Source of the DNA: JANPLG01 sp964609085
GTDB taxonomy: Bacteria; Armatimonadota; SYMT01
DNA length: 52,488 nucleotides
Direction: 5' to 3'
Assembly (NCBI GenBank): GCA_964609085.1
Contig: CAZSRZ010000022.1
Location: 1 to 52,488 of the forward strand
In this document: positions 25,759 through 34,286 of the stretch, piece by piece
Numbering within the stretch: position 1 is the first letter of the stretch
Layout of the letters: the number at the start of each line of letters is the position of its first letter
Position numbers and translations under genes: made by a program
The notes under the pieces: generated by a model
Told to the model about the DNA's origin: nothing
What the model saw: the letters and a program-made list of their open reading frames with translations, nothing else
Database searches by the model: none

Positions 25759-26088
25759 TCAGGCGTCCTTGCTGACGCGAGCGAAGGGTAGGAAGGGTGC
25801 CTCGCTCAGGCTCGGCGTCGGGTCGATGAGGGCGCCGATCATCCCGTCCCGGGCGGCCACCCTGGCGCCCCTGCCGAAATCCTTCCGACTGCGGCTGAAG
25901 ACGGTCGGCTGCCACTCGGCACCGTCCTCGCATCGATCCAGATAACCGTGCAGCGCATCCAACGAGGAGAAGAGCAGGATGCACTCTCCGTGCGCGATAC
26001 GGGCGCCGCGCGGATGCCCGTCCGGACCGCGCACGGTCCAGAGCACGTGATCAAAGAGGGTGCTGGGTAGTGCCTGACTTTCGGACAT
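25759..26088 (-). CDS. Small hypothetical protein
   Basis: A 109-residue soluble protein. ATG 26088 (MSESQALPSTLF) has AAGG eight bases upstream and is preferred over an ATG ten codons earlier. It has a compact alpha/beta-looking sequence with Trp and Phe spaced regularly (HVLWTVRG, ECILLFSSLDALHGYLD). No family is recognised. It is oriented like its neighbours and sits about 100 bases upstream of the NHL gene. Confidence 0.6.
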   Translation of the reverse strand: MSESQALPSTLFDHVLWTVRGPDGHPRGARIAHGECILLFSSLDALHGYLDRCEDGAEWQPTVFSRSRKDFGRGARVAARDGMIGALIDPTPSLSEAPFLPFARVSKDA

Positions 26089-26447
26089 AGGGCAAGCCTT
26101 CGAATCGTTCTCCAGCATGCAGGTCGGCAGGAAGGACTGGCGAAATCATATCGTTTCGCGCCACGCGCGCGTGCGTGCGGCAGTGGCTCCCCCCTCTCGC
26201 CGGCTTCTTGAGGGTGGCGACCGGGCCTGCCGAGCTTCGGCCAGGCCGGGCCCACGCCAGCCGATCCGACCTTGGCCGGGCGAGAAAAGGGCAGGTTGCC
26301 TACGGGGATGGCGAGGAGCGCGGGCTGAGGTGTGCGGTCCTGAATCGGTACATGGCCGAACTCCCGCGAGGGGAGAAACGGGCCGCGAAAACGCCCCGCC
26401 TCTTTCGAAGCGGGGCGTTTCAGATCCCGTCGCGTTGAGACGTCGAC
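26089..26447. other. Intergenic region ahead of the small hypothetical gene
   Basis: About 360 bases with no convincing gene. The right end holds the terminator at 26389-26420; the left end should hold the promoter for the minus-strand gene starting at 26088. GC-rich open frames crossing it give Arg/Ala/Pro-rich nonsense on both strands. Confidence 0.5.
26389..26420 (-). terminator. Rho-independent terminator of the Crp-family gene
   Basis: A perfect 11-bp stem: AAACGCCCCGC (26389-26399) pairs with GCGGGGCGTTT (26410-26420) around a 10-base loop. On the minus strand it follows the Crp-family stop at 26448 by 28 bases and ends in TTTT. On the plus strand it ends in TTT, so it could work in both directions. 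Confidence 0.9.
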
Positions 26448-27032
26448 CTAGAAGGAGATGACGCCGGGAGGAGGTGTCCCCCCGATGGCGATCTGGTGGA
26501 GAGCCTCGCGGTGCACCACCTTGACCCGGCGATAGCGCGTCTGGATCCAGTCGTAGTCTCTCCACTGGGAGAGTACGACGGCCACGGTTTCCCGCCGAGA
26601 CCCGACGCCCATGGCGATGATGTCCTGCCGGGCGTGGATGACCGGGTGCCCCTGCATCTCCGTGATGTCGAGGAGCAAGGCGGCGAGCCGCTGCGAGATG
26701 GTCAGGCTTCCAAGCCGATATGCCCCGTTGATCAGCGAGTGGACACTGCGCTCAAGTTCTTCCTGAGAGATGTCCTTGTCGGCGTTCTTGATGGGCGTGA
26801 CCACGGATGTGGTGATGGCGACGACCGTGGTGGCCGCCGTGCTGACCTTCTTGATGCCGGGAAGTGGCATCACGACATCGCCCGGGCCGAGCAGGGCCAT
26901 CGTGGCCTGATCCCGGCGGTGGACGACGATCCCCTGTTGGATCCGGATGGGGGAGACCTGCTCGCCCTCGTTCCAGATGACGTCGCCCGCCGCGTACTGC
27001 TGACCGTTGGGCGCGCCTTCTTTTGCAGCCAT
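26448..27032 (-). CDS. Crp/Fnr family transcriptional regulator
   Basis: A 194-residue protein; ATG 27032 (MAAKEGAPNGQQY) is preceded by AGGAG. The N-terminal half is a short cupin-like sensor without the phosphate-binding Arg-Glu cassette of cAMP-binding CRP or FNR cysteines. The C-terminal part has a Crp-type winged helix: HARQDIIAMGVGSRRETVAVVLSQW is the helix-turn-helix, followed by the RRVKVVHREAL wing. The ligand is unknown. An inverted repeat about 120 bases upstream (27150-27172) could be an autoregulatory site, and a clean terminator follows. Confidence 0.88.
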   Translation of the reverse strand: MAAKEGAPNGQQYAAGDVIWNEGEQVSPIRIQQGIVVHRRDQATMALLGPGDVVMPLPGIKKVSTAATTVVAITTSVVTPIKNADKDISQEELERSVHSLINGAYRLGSLTISQRLAALLLDITEMQGHPVIHARQDIIAMGVGSRRETVAVVLSQWRDYDWIQTRYRRVKVVHREALHQIAIGGTPPPGVISF

Positions 27033-27149
27033 ATGTTGCTCCTGGTGTGGCACATGCCGACAGACTCCGTCGGCGCGGAACGTCCAAGTCGACGCTCCAA
27101 TCCGCATCCAAAAGGGACGCGGAATATGTGGGATTTACCGCTTAACACT

Positions 27150-27172
27150 ATCACAGCACACGAAAATGTGAT
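27150..27172. promoter_or_regulatory. Inverted repeat ATCACA-N11-TGTGAT upstream of the Crp-family gene
   Basis: Perfect 6-bp arms separated by 11 bases, in the only clearly AT-rich stretch around. The arms have the letters of a CRP half site but in the reversed order (TCACA first, TGTGA second), so it is not a standard CRP box. It lies between the Crp-family gene and the gene ending at 27214 on the same strand, probably in the promoter region. Function is inference. Confidence 0.35.
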
Positions 27173-27213
27173 TGCCCGCGCACCGATCAAGTTTATTTGC
27201 CCGCAGAGAATGG

Positions 27214-28299
27214 TTATGAACCAGGGATTTCCAGGTCCGCGATCACCGGACGATGGTCGGATCCGTCCGCACTTCCTACGTGACAACCCAGCGCCCGAAT
27301 TCCCGTACCCACCAGGATGTGGTCAATCCGGACGTAGGACACTCGAAATCGTAAGGAGTGTCCGTAGGTGTAGCCATACCCCCAGCCGGATTCGAGAAAG
27401 CAGTCACGCAGACCCAGACTCATGAGCCGACGACAAACCTCGGACTGTACGGGTGCATTCAGGTCTCCAGCCACAATCATCGGACGCGGTAGCCCCATGA
27501 GGTCGGCAGTCACGTGCCGGGCCTGTGCGATTCGATGCGACGTCGATGCCTTGAAGCCCTGCACACCCTCGAGCTTGTCGCCGATGAGGGCGTGGATTCC
27601 GTCGCGTGGAGTGTTGAGGTGCAGCCCACAGATCGTGGCCTGAAAGCCGTCGCCGCGAAGATTGCCGACGAGGTAGCGCCTGCCTCCGGATTCGGGCAGA
27701 GGCCGGACGGCGACGGTGCACGGGAGACGGCTGGCGATCCAGCACCCGGCATCTCCCTCCATGCGGTAGCCGCGCAGCGCACCTCGCAGAGGCTGAGTAG
27801 GTGCCGGCATTTCCTGAAAGAAGTAGACATCCGCATTCGCCGAGAGAATCTCTGCCAGCACACCCGGATCATCCGCTTGGCCGCGGACGTTGTAGGTCAT
27901 CACCCGGAGGCGGTGGGTGGGACCTATCGCAGCCGGCTGGGGCCGAGGCCACGCCAGGCCCATCACCGGCCCTGCGATCCAGGCAGCCCCGAGGACTACC
28001 CCTGGAATCCACGGCCGGGCGAAGACCGCGGCGACGATGAGCGTAACGGATTGGGGAAGCAGCCAGAGCCAGCCGGGAAGGTAGAGCAGCGCTCCCGACC
28101 ACCACCAGATCTCCGGTCGCACCACCACGGGAAGCGTCACAAGGAGCAGGAGCAGGTGCCACGCACCCAGCAGCCAGGCCACCTTCCGGCCGAGCGCCGA
28201 GGGGCGCCTGCCCACGCGACCGGCCGGGGTCGGGGGCGTTGGGGAGGCCCCGGATGCCGTGGAACCGCTCTTCCGTGTCCGGGATTCTCCGGCTTGCAC
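27214..28299 (-). CDS. Membrane-anchored endonuclease/exonuclease/phosphatase (EEP) family protein
   Basis: A 361-residue protein from a GTG at 28299 with GGGAGG four bases upstream. Three hydrophobic segments (about residues 40-60, 66-88, 95-115) precede an EEP domain: MTYNVRG, FFQEM (metal-binding Glu), GLHLNTP, GDLNAP and SDHRPVIADLE. The catalytic set is complete. With a membrane anchor it is more like the YbhP/VanX-neighbour type than exonuclease III, so a phosphodiester or phospholipid head-group substrate outside the cytoplasm is plausible. Confidence 0.88.
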   Translation of the reverse strand: MQAGESRTRKSGSTASGASPTPPTPAGRVGRRPSALGRKVAWLLGAWHLLLLLVTLPVVVRPEIWWWSGALLYLPGWLWLLPQSVTLIVAAVFARPWIPGVVLGAAWIAGPVMGLAWPRPQPAAIGPTHRLRVMTYNVRGQADDPGVLAEILSANADVYFFQEMPAPTQPLRGALRGYRMEGDAGCWIASRLPCTVAVRPLPESGGRRYLVGNLRGDGFQATICGLHLNTPRDGIHALIGDKLEGVQGFKASTSHRIAQARHVTADLMGLPRPMIVAGDLNAPVQSEVCRRLMSLGLRDCFLESGWGYGYTYGHSLRFRVSYVRIDHILVGTGIRALGCHVGSADGSDHRPVIADLEIPGS

Positions 28300-28402
28300 G
28301 CACCCTCCCCCCTGCGCAGTTAGCTATCAAACCCAGGGGCCGGCATCGATTGGCTCGATCTTCCGGCCTCCACTTCCTCGCTTACCCGACTGCCACGCGT
28401 CG

Positions 28403-29569
28403 ATGACCACCCTATTCTTCACGGTGTTGTTCTGTGTAGCCTGGCTGTTCATTCTCTACACGTACGTCGGTTTCCCGTTGCTCCTCGCCGGAATGGCGAA
28501 TCGAGCCCGGAGGGTGCCGCCGCAGGATGATGCGCAGCCGGAGCCAACCAACGAGCAACTTCCGAGCGTCACGATGGTTGTGGCTGCGTGGAACGAGGCC
28601 TCGGTTCTCCGGCAGAAGCTGCTCAACACGGCGGCGATCGCCTATCCTGCGGATCGTTTTCAGTTATTGATCGGCTCGGACGGGTCGGACGATGGGTCGG
28701 CGGAGCTCCTGGCCAATTGCACGGACCCCCGAGTGCGAGCGGTCTGCTTCCCGGTGAGACGCGGGAAGATCTCGGTGCTGAACGACCTGATGGGACAGTG
28801 CGATTCCGACATCGTGGTCATGTCGGACGCCAATAGCATGTACGCGCCGGATGCCGTCCGCCGTTTGGTGCACCACTTCCGCGATGAGTTGGTCGGTTGT
28901 GTCAGCGGCGAACTTCGTCTGGAGCGCGACGGTGGGGTATCCGGCGAGGGGCTCTACTGGAAGTACGAGGGGTGGATCAAGCGTAACGAGAGTCGGCTTG
29001 GTTTTCTGGTCGGCTGCAACGGCGGCATCTTCGCTCTCCGCCGATCTCTCTACGAGCCGCTCCCGGCATCGACCATCGTCGAGGACTTCGTTCTCACGCT
29101 GCGGGTGCTGGAGAGGGGATTCCGTGTGGTCTTCGATCCGGAGGCCACGGCGGTGGAGCCAGCTAGCCCGTCTTCCCAGGCGGAGATGCGTCGGAAAATC
29201 CGGATAGGTGCCGGCGGATTCCAGGCCCTCGGCCTCACCTCACGTCTGCTTCACCCGCGGCGCGGAGCCATCGCGTTCGCCTACTGGGGCCATAAGGTGC
29301 TTCGCTGGTTGGTTCCTCTCTTCATGCTCGCCGCACTCGTCGCCAACTTCGCTCTCTTGTCGCATCCACTCTCCCAGGCCGCGCTACTGACTCAGGCGCT
29401 AGGGGGAGTTATTGGGGGTTGGGCTTACTTTGCGCCGGCTGAGAAGGGTGTGCCGCGATGGGCGCGCCCGATCGGCTACTTCTATCTGATGAACTGGGCC
29501 CTTTTCTGCGGCTTCCTTCGTTACCTCTTCCGAACCCAGCGAGTCACGTGGGATCGCGCTGTCGCCTGA
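28403..29569 (+). CDS. Membrane glycosyltransferase family 2
   Basis: A 388-residue protein with an N-terminal helix (TLFFTVLFCVAWLFILYTYV) and three or so helices at the C-terminus. The GT-A core has SVTMVVAAWNEASVL, GSDGSDDGSAELL, the nucleotide-metal motif MSDANSMY, VEDFVLTLRVLERG (base ED) and RRKIRIGAGGFQAL replacing the QxxRW of processive enzymes. It resembles poly-sugar synthases such as those making hyaluronan or PNAG-type chains, without the classical QxxRW. It probably opens the surface-polysaccharide cluster. Confidence 0.9.
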   Translation: MTTLFFTVLFCVAWLFILYTYVGFPLLLAGMANRARRVPPQDDAQPEPTNEQLPSVTMVVAAWNEASVLRQKLLNTAAIAYPADRFQLLIGSDGSDDGSAELLANCTDPRVRAVCFPVRRGKISVLNDLMGQCDSDIVVMSDANSMYAPDAVRRLVHHFRDELVGCVSGELRLERDGGVSGEGLYWKYEGWIKRNESRLGFLVGCNGGIFALRRSLYEPLPASTIVEDFVLTLRVLERGFRVVFDPEATAVEPASPSSQAEMRRKIRIGAGGFQALGLTSRLLHPRRGAIAFAYWGHKVLRWLVPLFMLAALVANFALLSHPLSQAALLTQALGGVIGGWAYFAPAEKGVPRWARPIGYFYLMNWALFCGFLRYLFRTQRVTWDRAVA

Positions 29570-29614
29570 ATTCAGTCCGGGCCACCTAGCCAAGAAACCA
29601 AAAAAACAAACACC

Positions 29615-30064
29615 ATGCTTCCCACCACCCCCGAGATGCTGCCGGTCGACGGATCGGCGCTAGCCGAGGCGGAATTCGTCCATCGGCGCCAACTGTCACT
29701 CGATCCCTCGGACATCCCGGCCCGGCTCAGCCTGGCCTGGTGCGTGTTGCTTAGATGCCTGTACCTGGCCGGCGCCGAGAGCGCCACACCCATGGCGGCG
29801 GCATCCCCTGACTCCGCGGCCTGCCGGCTGATGACGGAGTGTCTGAAGCAGACAAGCGTCGTCCTTCAGCTTTCCTCCAGCGAGACGCATCGGTTTGAGG
29901 TCGAGCAAATTCGGCGGCTGCTGCGCCTCGCTGGGGGCGGCACAGAGGTGCTGCGTCAGGAACTGCAGGATCAGGTCGTCCTGCGCACGATCCTTCAGGA
30001 GCTACGCCGTACTGAATGCCGCCGATTCCGGCGGCGCGTCTCGCATCGCCGCCTCGCCGGATAG
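29615..30064 (+). CDS. Hypothetical helical protein
   Basis: A 149-residue frame that begins 45 bases after the GT2 gene. Leader DNA before the ATG is A-rich with no ribosome-binding site. The protein is mostly helical, ending in an Arg-rich tail (RRTECRRFRRRVSHRRL). The first part (EAEFVHRRQLSLDPSDIPARLSLAWCV) looks like a TPR-type helix pair. No family is recognised; it may be part of the same transcript as GT2. Convergent with the sigma factor. Confidence 0.5.
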   Translation: MLPTTPEMLPVDGSALAEAEFVHRRQLSLDPSDIPARLSLAWCVLLRCLYLAGAESATPMAAASPDSAACRLMTECLKQTSVVLQLSSSETHRFEVEQIRRLLRLAGGGTEVLRQELQDQVVLRTILQELRRTECRRFRRRVSHRRLAG

Positions 30065-30087
30065 CTTCTCTTTCGACCCCTGGGAGG

Positions 30088-30630
30088 TCAGCGGTCCAGG
30101 GCGGATTCGGTCGCTATGCGGCGCCGAAGATTGTTCAGCCCATGTCGGAGAAGTGACCGCGCGGTGGCGGGACGGACCCGCAGGATCTGGGCGATCTCTT
30201 CAAAGGGTCGGCTTTCGTAGTACCGCCATATCACCGCCTGTCGCTGGCGCGGTGGGAGTTGGGCGATGGCGTCCGGCAGTCGCTGCAGCAGGTCGCGCGT
30301 GATCAGGTCCTGATCCCATTGCGGGCTCGGATCTTCACTGAAGTTCAACTCCAGCGTGGCCTCTGTGGCCTCAAGGCTCGTCTCCCTGTGCTGACGTCGC
30401 CAGTGGCTCCGGGAGAAGGTGTAGATCGAGGCAGAGAGCATCCGCACCAGATAGGGCCTCAGCGGGATTCCCCGGGAGCGATCGTAGCTGTCCAGCAACT
30501 CACAGAATCTGCAGTAGATTTCGCCTTCCAGATCCTGGCGCAACTCGGCGTCCTCGCCGTACTGCCGAATCAGGCGCCGCACCAGGGGCGTGAACTCGGC
30601 ATAGAGACTTTCGCGGCTCTGAGAGGTCAT
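30088..30630 (-). CDS. RNA polymerase sigma factor, sigma-70 family (ECF-like, regions 2 and 4 only)
   Basis: A 180-residue protein starting MTSQSRESLYAEF. Region 2 (EFTPLVRRLIRQYGEDAELRQDLEGEIYCRF, RSRGIPLRPYLVRML) is followed by region 4 (LPPRQRQAVIWRYYE, then FEEIAQILRVRPATARSLLRHGLNNLRRR). Length suits an ECF-type factor. No anti-sigma gene is adjacent. The ATG at 30630 is preceded by GGAGGG at a rather long distance. The frame stays open upstream for another 106 codons, but that part does not resemble sigma factors. A candidate regulatory repeat lies at 30989-31007. Confidence 0.88.
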   Translation of the reverse strand: MTSQSRESLYAEFTPLVRRLIRQYGEDAELRQDLEGEIYCRFCELLDSYDRSRGIPLRPYLVRMLSASIYTFSRSHWRRQHRETSLEATEATLELNFSEDPSPQWDQDLITRDLLQRLPDAIAQLPPRQRQAVIWRYYESRPFEEIAQILRVRPATARSLLRHGLNNLRRRIATESALDR

Positions 30631-31105
30631 CGGGACACAGTCCCTCCGAGGAGGGAGAGGAACGGATCGCTGGTCGCAGGCAGGCCGATCAGCGGGGGTA
30701 TCTGTGGAGTAGTGTGAGGCCATGTACTGGGGGTGCACCGTCGGAAGCGGATTATTGGTGTTGCCGTCGAGATTCTGCACGCTCGGAAGCGACCGGCTTT
30801 GTGGGAACCCACCGGACGGCACGAACTGGGTAGCGGTTGTTTCGACGTGACCGGGCACCTCATTGTTCGGTCGACCCCGACAATCCAGGCTTCCATGTCC
30901 CATTTCGTCAAAGAAGGGCGAGGACACAAGGGTAATATTGAGCGCCACCCGCTGCCCCCACGCCTTGACTGTCGCATACGCGTGGAAACGTCACAGTATC
31001 GTCACAGATCGATGGCTTCGCGCCCGCGTGCGTCTGTCTCGCGCCACCTGCTCCAACATGCCGGCTGAGATCTCCGGCGACAACCCCGCACGGCTTAACT
31101 CTGGC
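30631..31105. other. Intergenic region between the SARP gene and the sigma-factor gene
   Basis: About 475 bases, less GC-rich than its surroundings. It holds the 11-bp-spaced direct repeat at 30989-31007. Two minus-strand frames are open through much of it: one continuous with the sigma gene, the other ending in a TGA that overlaps the sigma ATG (ATGA). Neither has a recognisable product, so it is best read as a long leader or a promoter region. Confidence 0.5.
30989..31007 (-). promoter_or_regulatory. Candidate SARP-type operator: 8-bp direct repeat with 11-bp period
   Basis: On the minus strand CTGTGACG occurs twice (31007-31000 and 30996-30989), 11 bases apart start to start. SARP regulators bind heptameric direct repeats with 11-bp periodicity that overlap the -35 region, about 8 bases from the -10 element. 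Here a TATGCG/CGTATG hexamer lies 8-10 bases after the second copy, about 345 bases upstream of the sigma gene, and a SARP-type gene is the next gene upstream. The link is inference. Confidence 0.45.
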
Positions 31106-32227
31106 CTACGGCGCCGTAGCACCCGGTGCGCTGCCTGGCGAGAGGAGCCGCAGACGGTAGACCGGCTCGACGCGTTGGGTTGCGCCTCCGCTGACGATCG
31201 ACCCAACCTCACGTGTCGACCATGCGGAACCGCGTCCCAGCAGCGTGGCGCTGTCGCGACTGCAGCGGAGTTCCCCGGGTGGAGTCTGAGCCAGGATGGC
31301 GATCAACAGCCTCCGTTGTTGATCCGGAATGGGCGACGCCGGACCCAGGTCGAGCGTGTGCATGGCGGCGCGTCCAGCGCGTCCAATGCCCGCTCGACCA
31401 AAACGAGCCGCGGCATCCGCGCCGCTGAAGGCGTATCGCAGGGGGGCGCCCTCGGCGGGGAGGCGCCGCATGCCCGGCGAGGGAGGGTGTGCCAGGCAAC
31501 TCTCCTCCAATTCCTGGCTGCCCGGCATCAACAACAACAACGTCCATGTGCCTACCAGCGCTCCGGTGGCTAGGGGATCTCCACCGCGGGCGACGACAAG
31601 GGCGGCCTGGATCCCCTCGTGTCGGGGATCCAAAGCGGCAGCGTGCTCCAACTCGGGCAGCGCCTCCCCGGCGCGATCCAGTTCAGCCAGACGGCGAGCG
31701 AGCGCGAGCGCAGCAGCCAGATAACGATGGTGCAGGTCCTGGCGAACAGCCTCAATGGTTTCCGCGTAGAGCCCGGGCAGCAGCGGTTGGCGCAGAGCTT
31801 CGAGTGTGCTTCGCAGGGCGGCTAGGGACCACGGCACCGGGTCATCCATCAGAGCGGACAGCCGGGCGAGCGTCTCATCCAGGTCCGTGCGAACCAAGTC
31901 TGCCGCGACCGCCACCCACCCTCTGCCGGAGATGAGAAGCCCCCCACTGTCGTCGGGCGAGGGTTCTAGTGTGGATCGCAGGCTTGTCATCGCCATTCGC
32001 AGGCTCTGCCGTGCGAGGGGAAGCGGCGTCTCCGGCCAGAGGATCTCCGCCAGGTAGTCACGGGGCCAACGTTGACCAGGATTCAGACAGAGAGTGGCTA
32101 ACAGCGCGGCTGTACGCTCCGTCCGAAACCGCCGAATAACGGATCCCCCACGCTCCAAGCGAAAGTCGCCGAGCATGCGCACGCGCCAGGGGAGCGGCCT
32201 CGTGGGGAGCGGCTCGGGGAGGGTCAT
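31106..32227 (-). CDS. SARP/BTAD family transcriptional regulator
   Basis: A 373-residue protein; ATG 32227 begins MTLPEPLPTRPL just before the DNA-binding domain (VRMLGDFRLERGGSVIRRFR, TERTAALLATLCLNPGQRW, LARQSLRMAMTSLRSTLEP), an OmpR-like winged helix characteristic of SARPs. Residues about 110-240 are the bacterial transcriptional activator (BTAD) TPR-type domain. The last 130 residues are unique and contain no ATPase motif. It is divergent from the SLBB export gene with 147 bases between, so it could control the polysaccharide cluster. In-frame DNA upstream of the ATG has no support. Confidence 0.85.
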   Translation of the reverse strand: MTLPEPLPTRPLPWRVRMLGDFRLERGGSVIRRFRTERTAALLATLCLNPGQRWPRDYLAEILWPETPLPLARQSLRMAMTSLRSTLEPSPDDSGGLLISGRGWVAVAADLVRTDLDETLARLSALMDDPVPWSLAALRSTLEALRQPLLPGLYAETIEAVRQDLHHRYLAAALALARRLAELDRAGEALPELEHAAALDPRHEGIQAALVVARGGDPLATGALVGTWTLLLLMPGSQELEESCLAHPPSPGMRRLPAEGAPLRYAFSGADAAARFGRAGIGRAGRAAMHTLDLGPASPIPDQQRRLLIAILAQTPPGELRCSRDSATLLGRGSAWSTREVGSIVSGGATQRVEPVYRLRLLSPGSAPGATAP

Positions 32228-32313
32228 TGGCGGCGTCCGAAGCCTGGCCGCCACCCCACCGCGAGATGGTTCGACGGCCGTCCCGGATTGCACGATGGCC
32301 CAGTGCCAAGCAC

Positions 32314-32343
32314 TTGACGTACCAGAGTGGTTTTCCCTTTCAT
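32314..32343 (+). promoter_or_regulatory. Predicted sigma-70 type promoter of the SLBB export gene
   Basis: TTGACG (32314-32319) and TTTCAT (32338-32343) are spaced by 18 bases and lie 32 bases upstream of the ribosome-binding site and ATG at 32375. Match to consensus is five of six at -35 and four of six at -10. Prediction by eye only. Confidence 0.45.
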
Positions 32344-32374
32344 AGGGGCGCTCTCCGCCCAGGGGGTAACAACC

Positions 32375-34159
32375 ATGGTGGCATCTATGCACGCCTGCTT
32401 CACGCTTCTGCGCCGCTCCTGTGCCGGCCTTCTCGCCTTTGCGCTCCTCGCAGCGCTGCCACTCGTCCCCCTCCAGGCCGAGGAATACAAGATTCAGGCT
32501 GATGATGTCCTGAACGTCCGGGTGATCGGCGAGGACAAGCTGTCCGGCAACTTCACCGTGGATGAGAAGGGCACCATCAATATGGAGCTCGTGGGCAAGG
32601 TCCCGGTGACCGGTCGGTCGGTCAAAGAGGCCGAGCAAGAGCTGACGAAGCAATTTGCCAAGTATCTCAAGGTATTCGAGATCCGCGTATTCCTGGCTAC
32701 CGAAGTCGGAAACAAAGTGCTGGTCTTTGGTGAGGTCGCTCGCCAGGGATCACTGAAGGTCCGGCAGGGAGCGAAGTTGCTCGACGTGATCGCCGATGCG
32801 GGCGGCACCACCCCGAACGCCGACAACAAGCGCGTCACCATTGCCCGGAAGACGGGTGGGAACTCGGTGGTGATGGATCTGGTTTCACTCCGCAAGGACC
32901 CATCCAAGGATATCCCCATCTATCCGGGCGATACGATCACCGTGCCGTCCAAGCAGGACAACTCGTTCAAGGTGGAGGGCGAGGTTCGCCAGCCGGGCGT
33001 GAAGTCGCTGGAGGACTACAGGACCGCCTACACCGCCATCCAGGCATCCGGCCCCACGGATAAGGCGGACTGGACGAGGGTCTCCCTCCGGAAGAAGAAC
33101 TCAAACCTTGCCATCACCCTCGATCTGAGCCCGGTCCGTCAGGGCAACCTGAAGGACGACTACGAGATGGAGGAAGGCGACACGCTGACTGTCCAGAGCA
33201 AGTTCACGGGAACAGTGCTGGTGGGCGGCGAAGTGAAGACCCCCGGCGAGAAGGACCTTCTGGGTGCCACCTCCCTCTGGGAGTTCATCAACAGCCAGGC
33301 GGGTGGGTTCACCGAGAAGGCGGACCGGCGTCGCGTGCAGATCATCCGCAAGAAGGACGGCAAGGTCGAGACCTTCGACATGCTGGCCGTGAGCAACGGC
33401 ACCAAGCGGAGCGACGACCCGGCGATGCTGCTGGCTCCGTCGGACCGCATCTTCGTGCCGATCGGCGTGGCCTTCATCCGCGGAGAAGTGAAGAGCACTG
33501 GGGAGAAGGTGCTCGGCATCACGAACAACGCCTGGGACCTCATCATGGGTCCGGGGGGCGGCTTCACCGAACGGGCGGACAAGACGAAGGTAAGCATCAA
33601 GCGCGACGGCAAGTTGCTGCGGACGGTGAACCTGCTCGAAGTCGAAAACGGGAAGAAGAGCTTCGACGACGAGACGCTCTCCCTGGAGCCCGGTGACATC
33701 ATTGAAGTCCCCAACGACGAATCGATCCGGTTTGTCATCGTCGGCGGGGTAAAGAAGCCCGGTGGCTACCCGGCTTACCCCGGCACCACCCTGCTGGACG
33801 CCCTCGGCAAGGCCGACGGGCTGACCGAGCGCGCCAAGAGGAAGCAGGTGATCGTGGCCCCCGCCAAGGCCTTCGGCGCCGATGGCCGCCTGCTGGCCAT
33901 GAAGAACGGGAAGAAGTCGGACAAGCCCGAGGAACTGGGCCTGATCGTCATCGACATGGCGAAGTTGCAGAAGGGCGACGCCACGCAAAACGTCGAGATC
34001 AAGCCGGGCGACCGCATCTTCGTTCCGGAAGATCCGCCTGCAGCCGCGGGTCCGCGAAAGCCGGGCCTTTTTGACTCGCTGCTCCGAATGCTGCCGCTCG
34101 CGGGGATGTTCCTGGGTGGCGGAGTTGGCTACGGCTACGGGGGATACGGCTACTACTAA
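32375..34159 (+). CDS. Polysaccharide export protein with five SLBB-type repeats (Wza-like)
   Basis: A 594-residue protein with AGGGGG eight bases before ATG 32375. A signal peptide (LLRRSCAGLLAFALLAALP) ends near LQAEE, with no lipobox cysteine. Residues about 35-115 form the Poly_export domain (YKIQADDVLNVRVIGEDKL). SLBB-type repeats then follow about every 90 residues: VLVFGEVARQGSLKV, FKVEGEVRQPGVKSL, VLVGGEVKTPGEKDL, AFIRGEVKSTGEKVL and FVIVGGVKKPGGYPA. The C-terminus is a short hydrophobic stretch and a Gly/Tyr tail (GYGYGGYGYY). Five repeats are more than the two or three of Wza, suggesting a longer periplasm-spanning tube. Confidence 0.92.
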   Translation: MVASMHACFTLLRRSCAGLLAFALLAALPLVPLQAEEYKIQADDVLNVRVIGEDKLSGNFTVDEKGTINMELVGKVPVTGRSVKEAEQELTKQFAKYLKVFEIRVFLATEVGNKVLVFGEVARQGSLKVRQGAKLLDVIADAGGTTPNADNKRVTIARKTGGNSVVMDLVSLRKDPSKDIPIYPGDTITVPSKQDNSFKVEGEVRQPGVKSLEDYRTAYTAIQASGPTDKADWTRVSLRKKNSNLAITLDLSPVRQGNLKDDYEMEEGDTLTVQSKFTGTVLVGGEVKTPGEKDLLGATSLWEFINSQAGGFTEKADRRRVQIIRKKDGKVETFDMLAVSNGTKRSDDPAMLLAPSDRIFVPIGVAFIRGEVKSTGEKVLGITNNAWDLIMGPGGGFTERADKTKVSIKRDGKLLRTVNLLEVENGKKSFDDETLSLEPGDIIEVPNDESIRFVIVGGVKKPGGYPAYPGTTLLDALGKADGLTERAKRKQVIVAPAKAFGADGRLLAMKNGKKSDKPEELGLIVIDMAKLQKGDATQNVEIKPGDRIFVPEDPPAAAGPRKPGLFDSLLRMLPLAGMFLGGGVGYGYGGYGYY

Positions 34160-34286
34160 TCTGTGCCTCTGCCCCCGGAGGCGGCTTCCGCTGCGTGCTC
34201 TGACGGCCGGAAGGCACGAATTCACCCTGCAGGAGCGGGCGTGGTTGGGCACCATCCGAGACGGAGTCTTGGGACCTTAATACGCG

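Noticed and set aside
27150..27172. Standard CRP-binding site
   Set aside because: The half sites are in the order TCACA...TGTGA, opposite to TGTGA-N6-TCACA, and the spacer is 11 bases.
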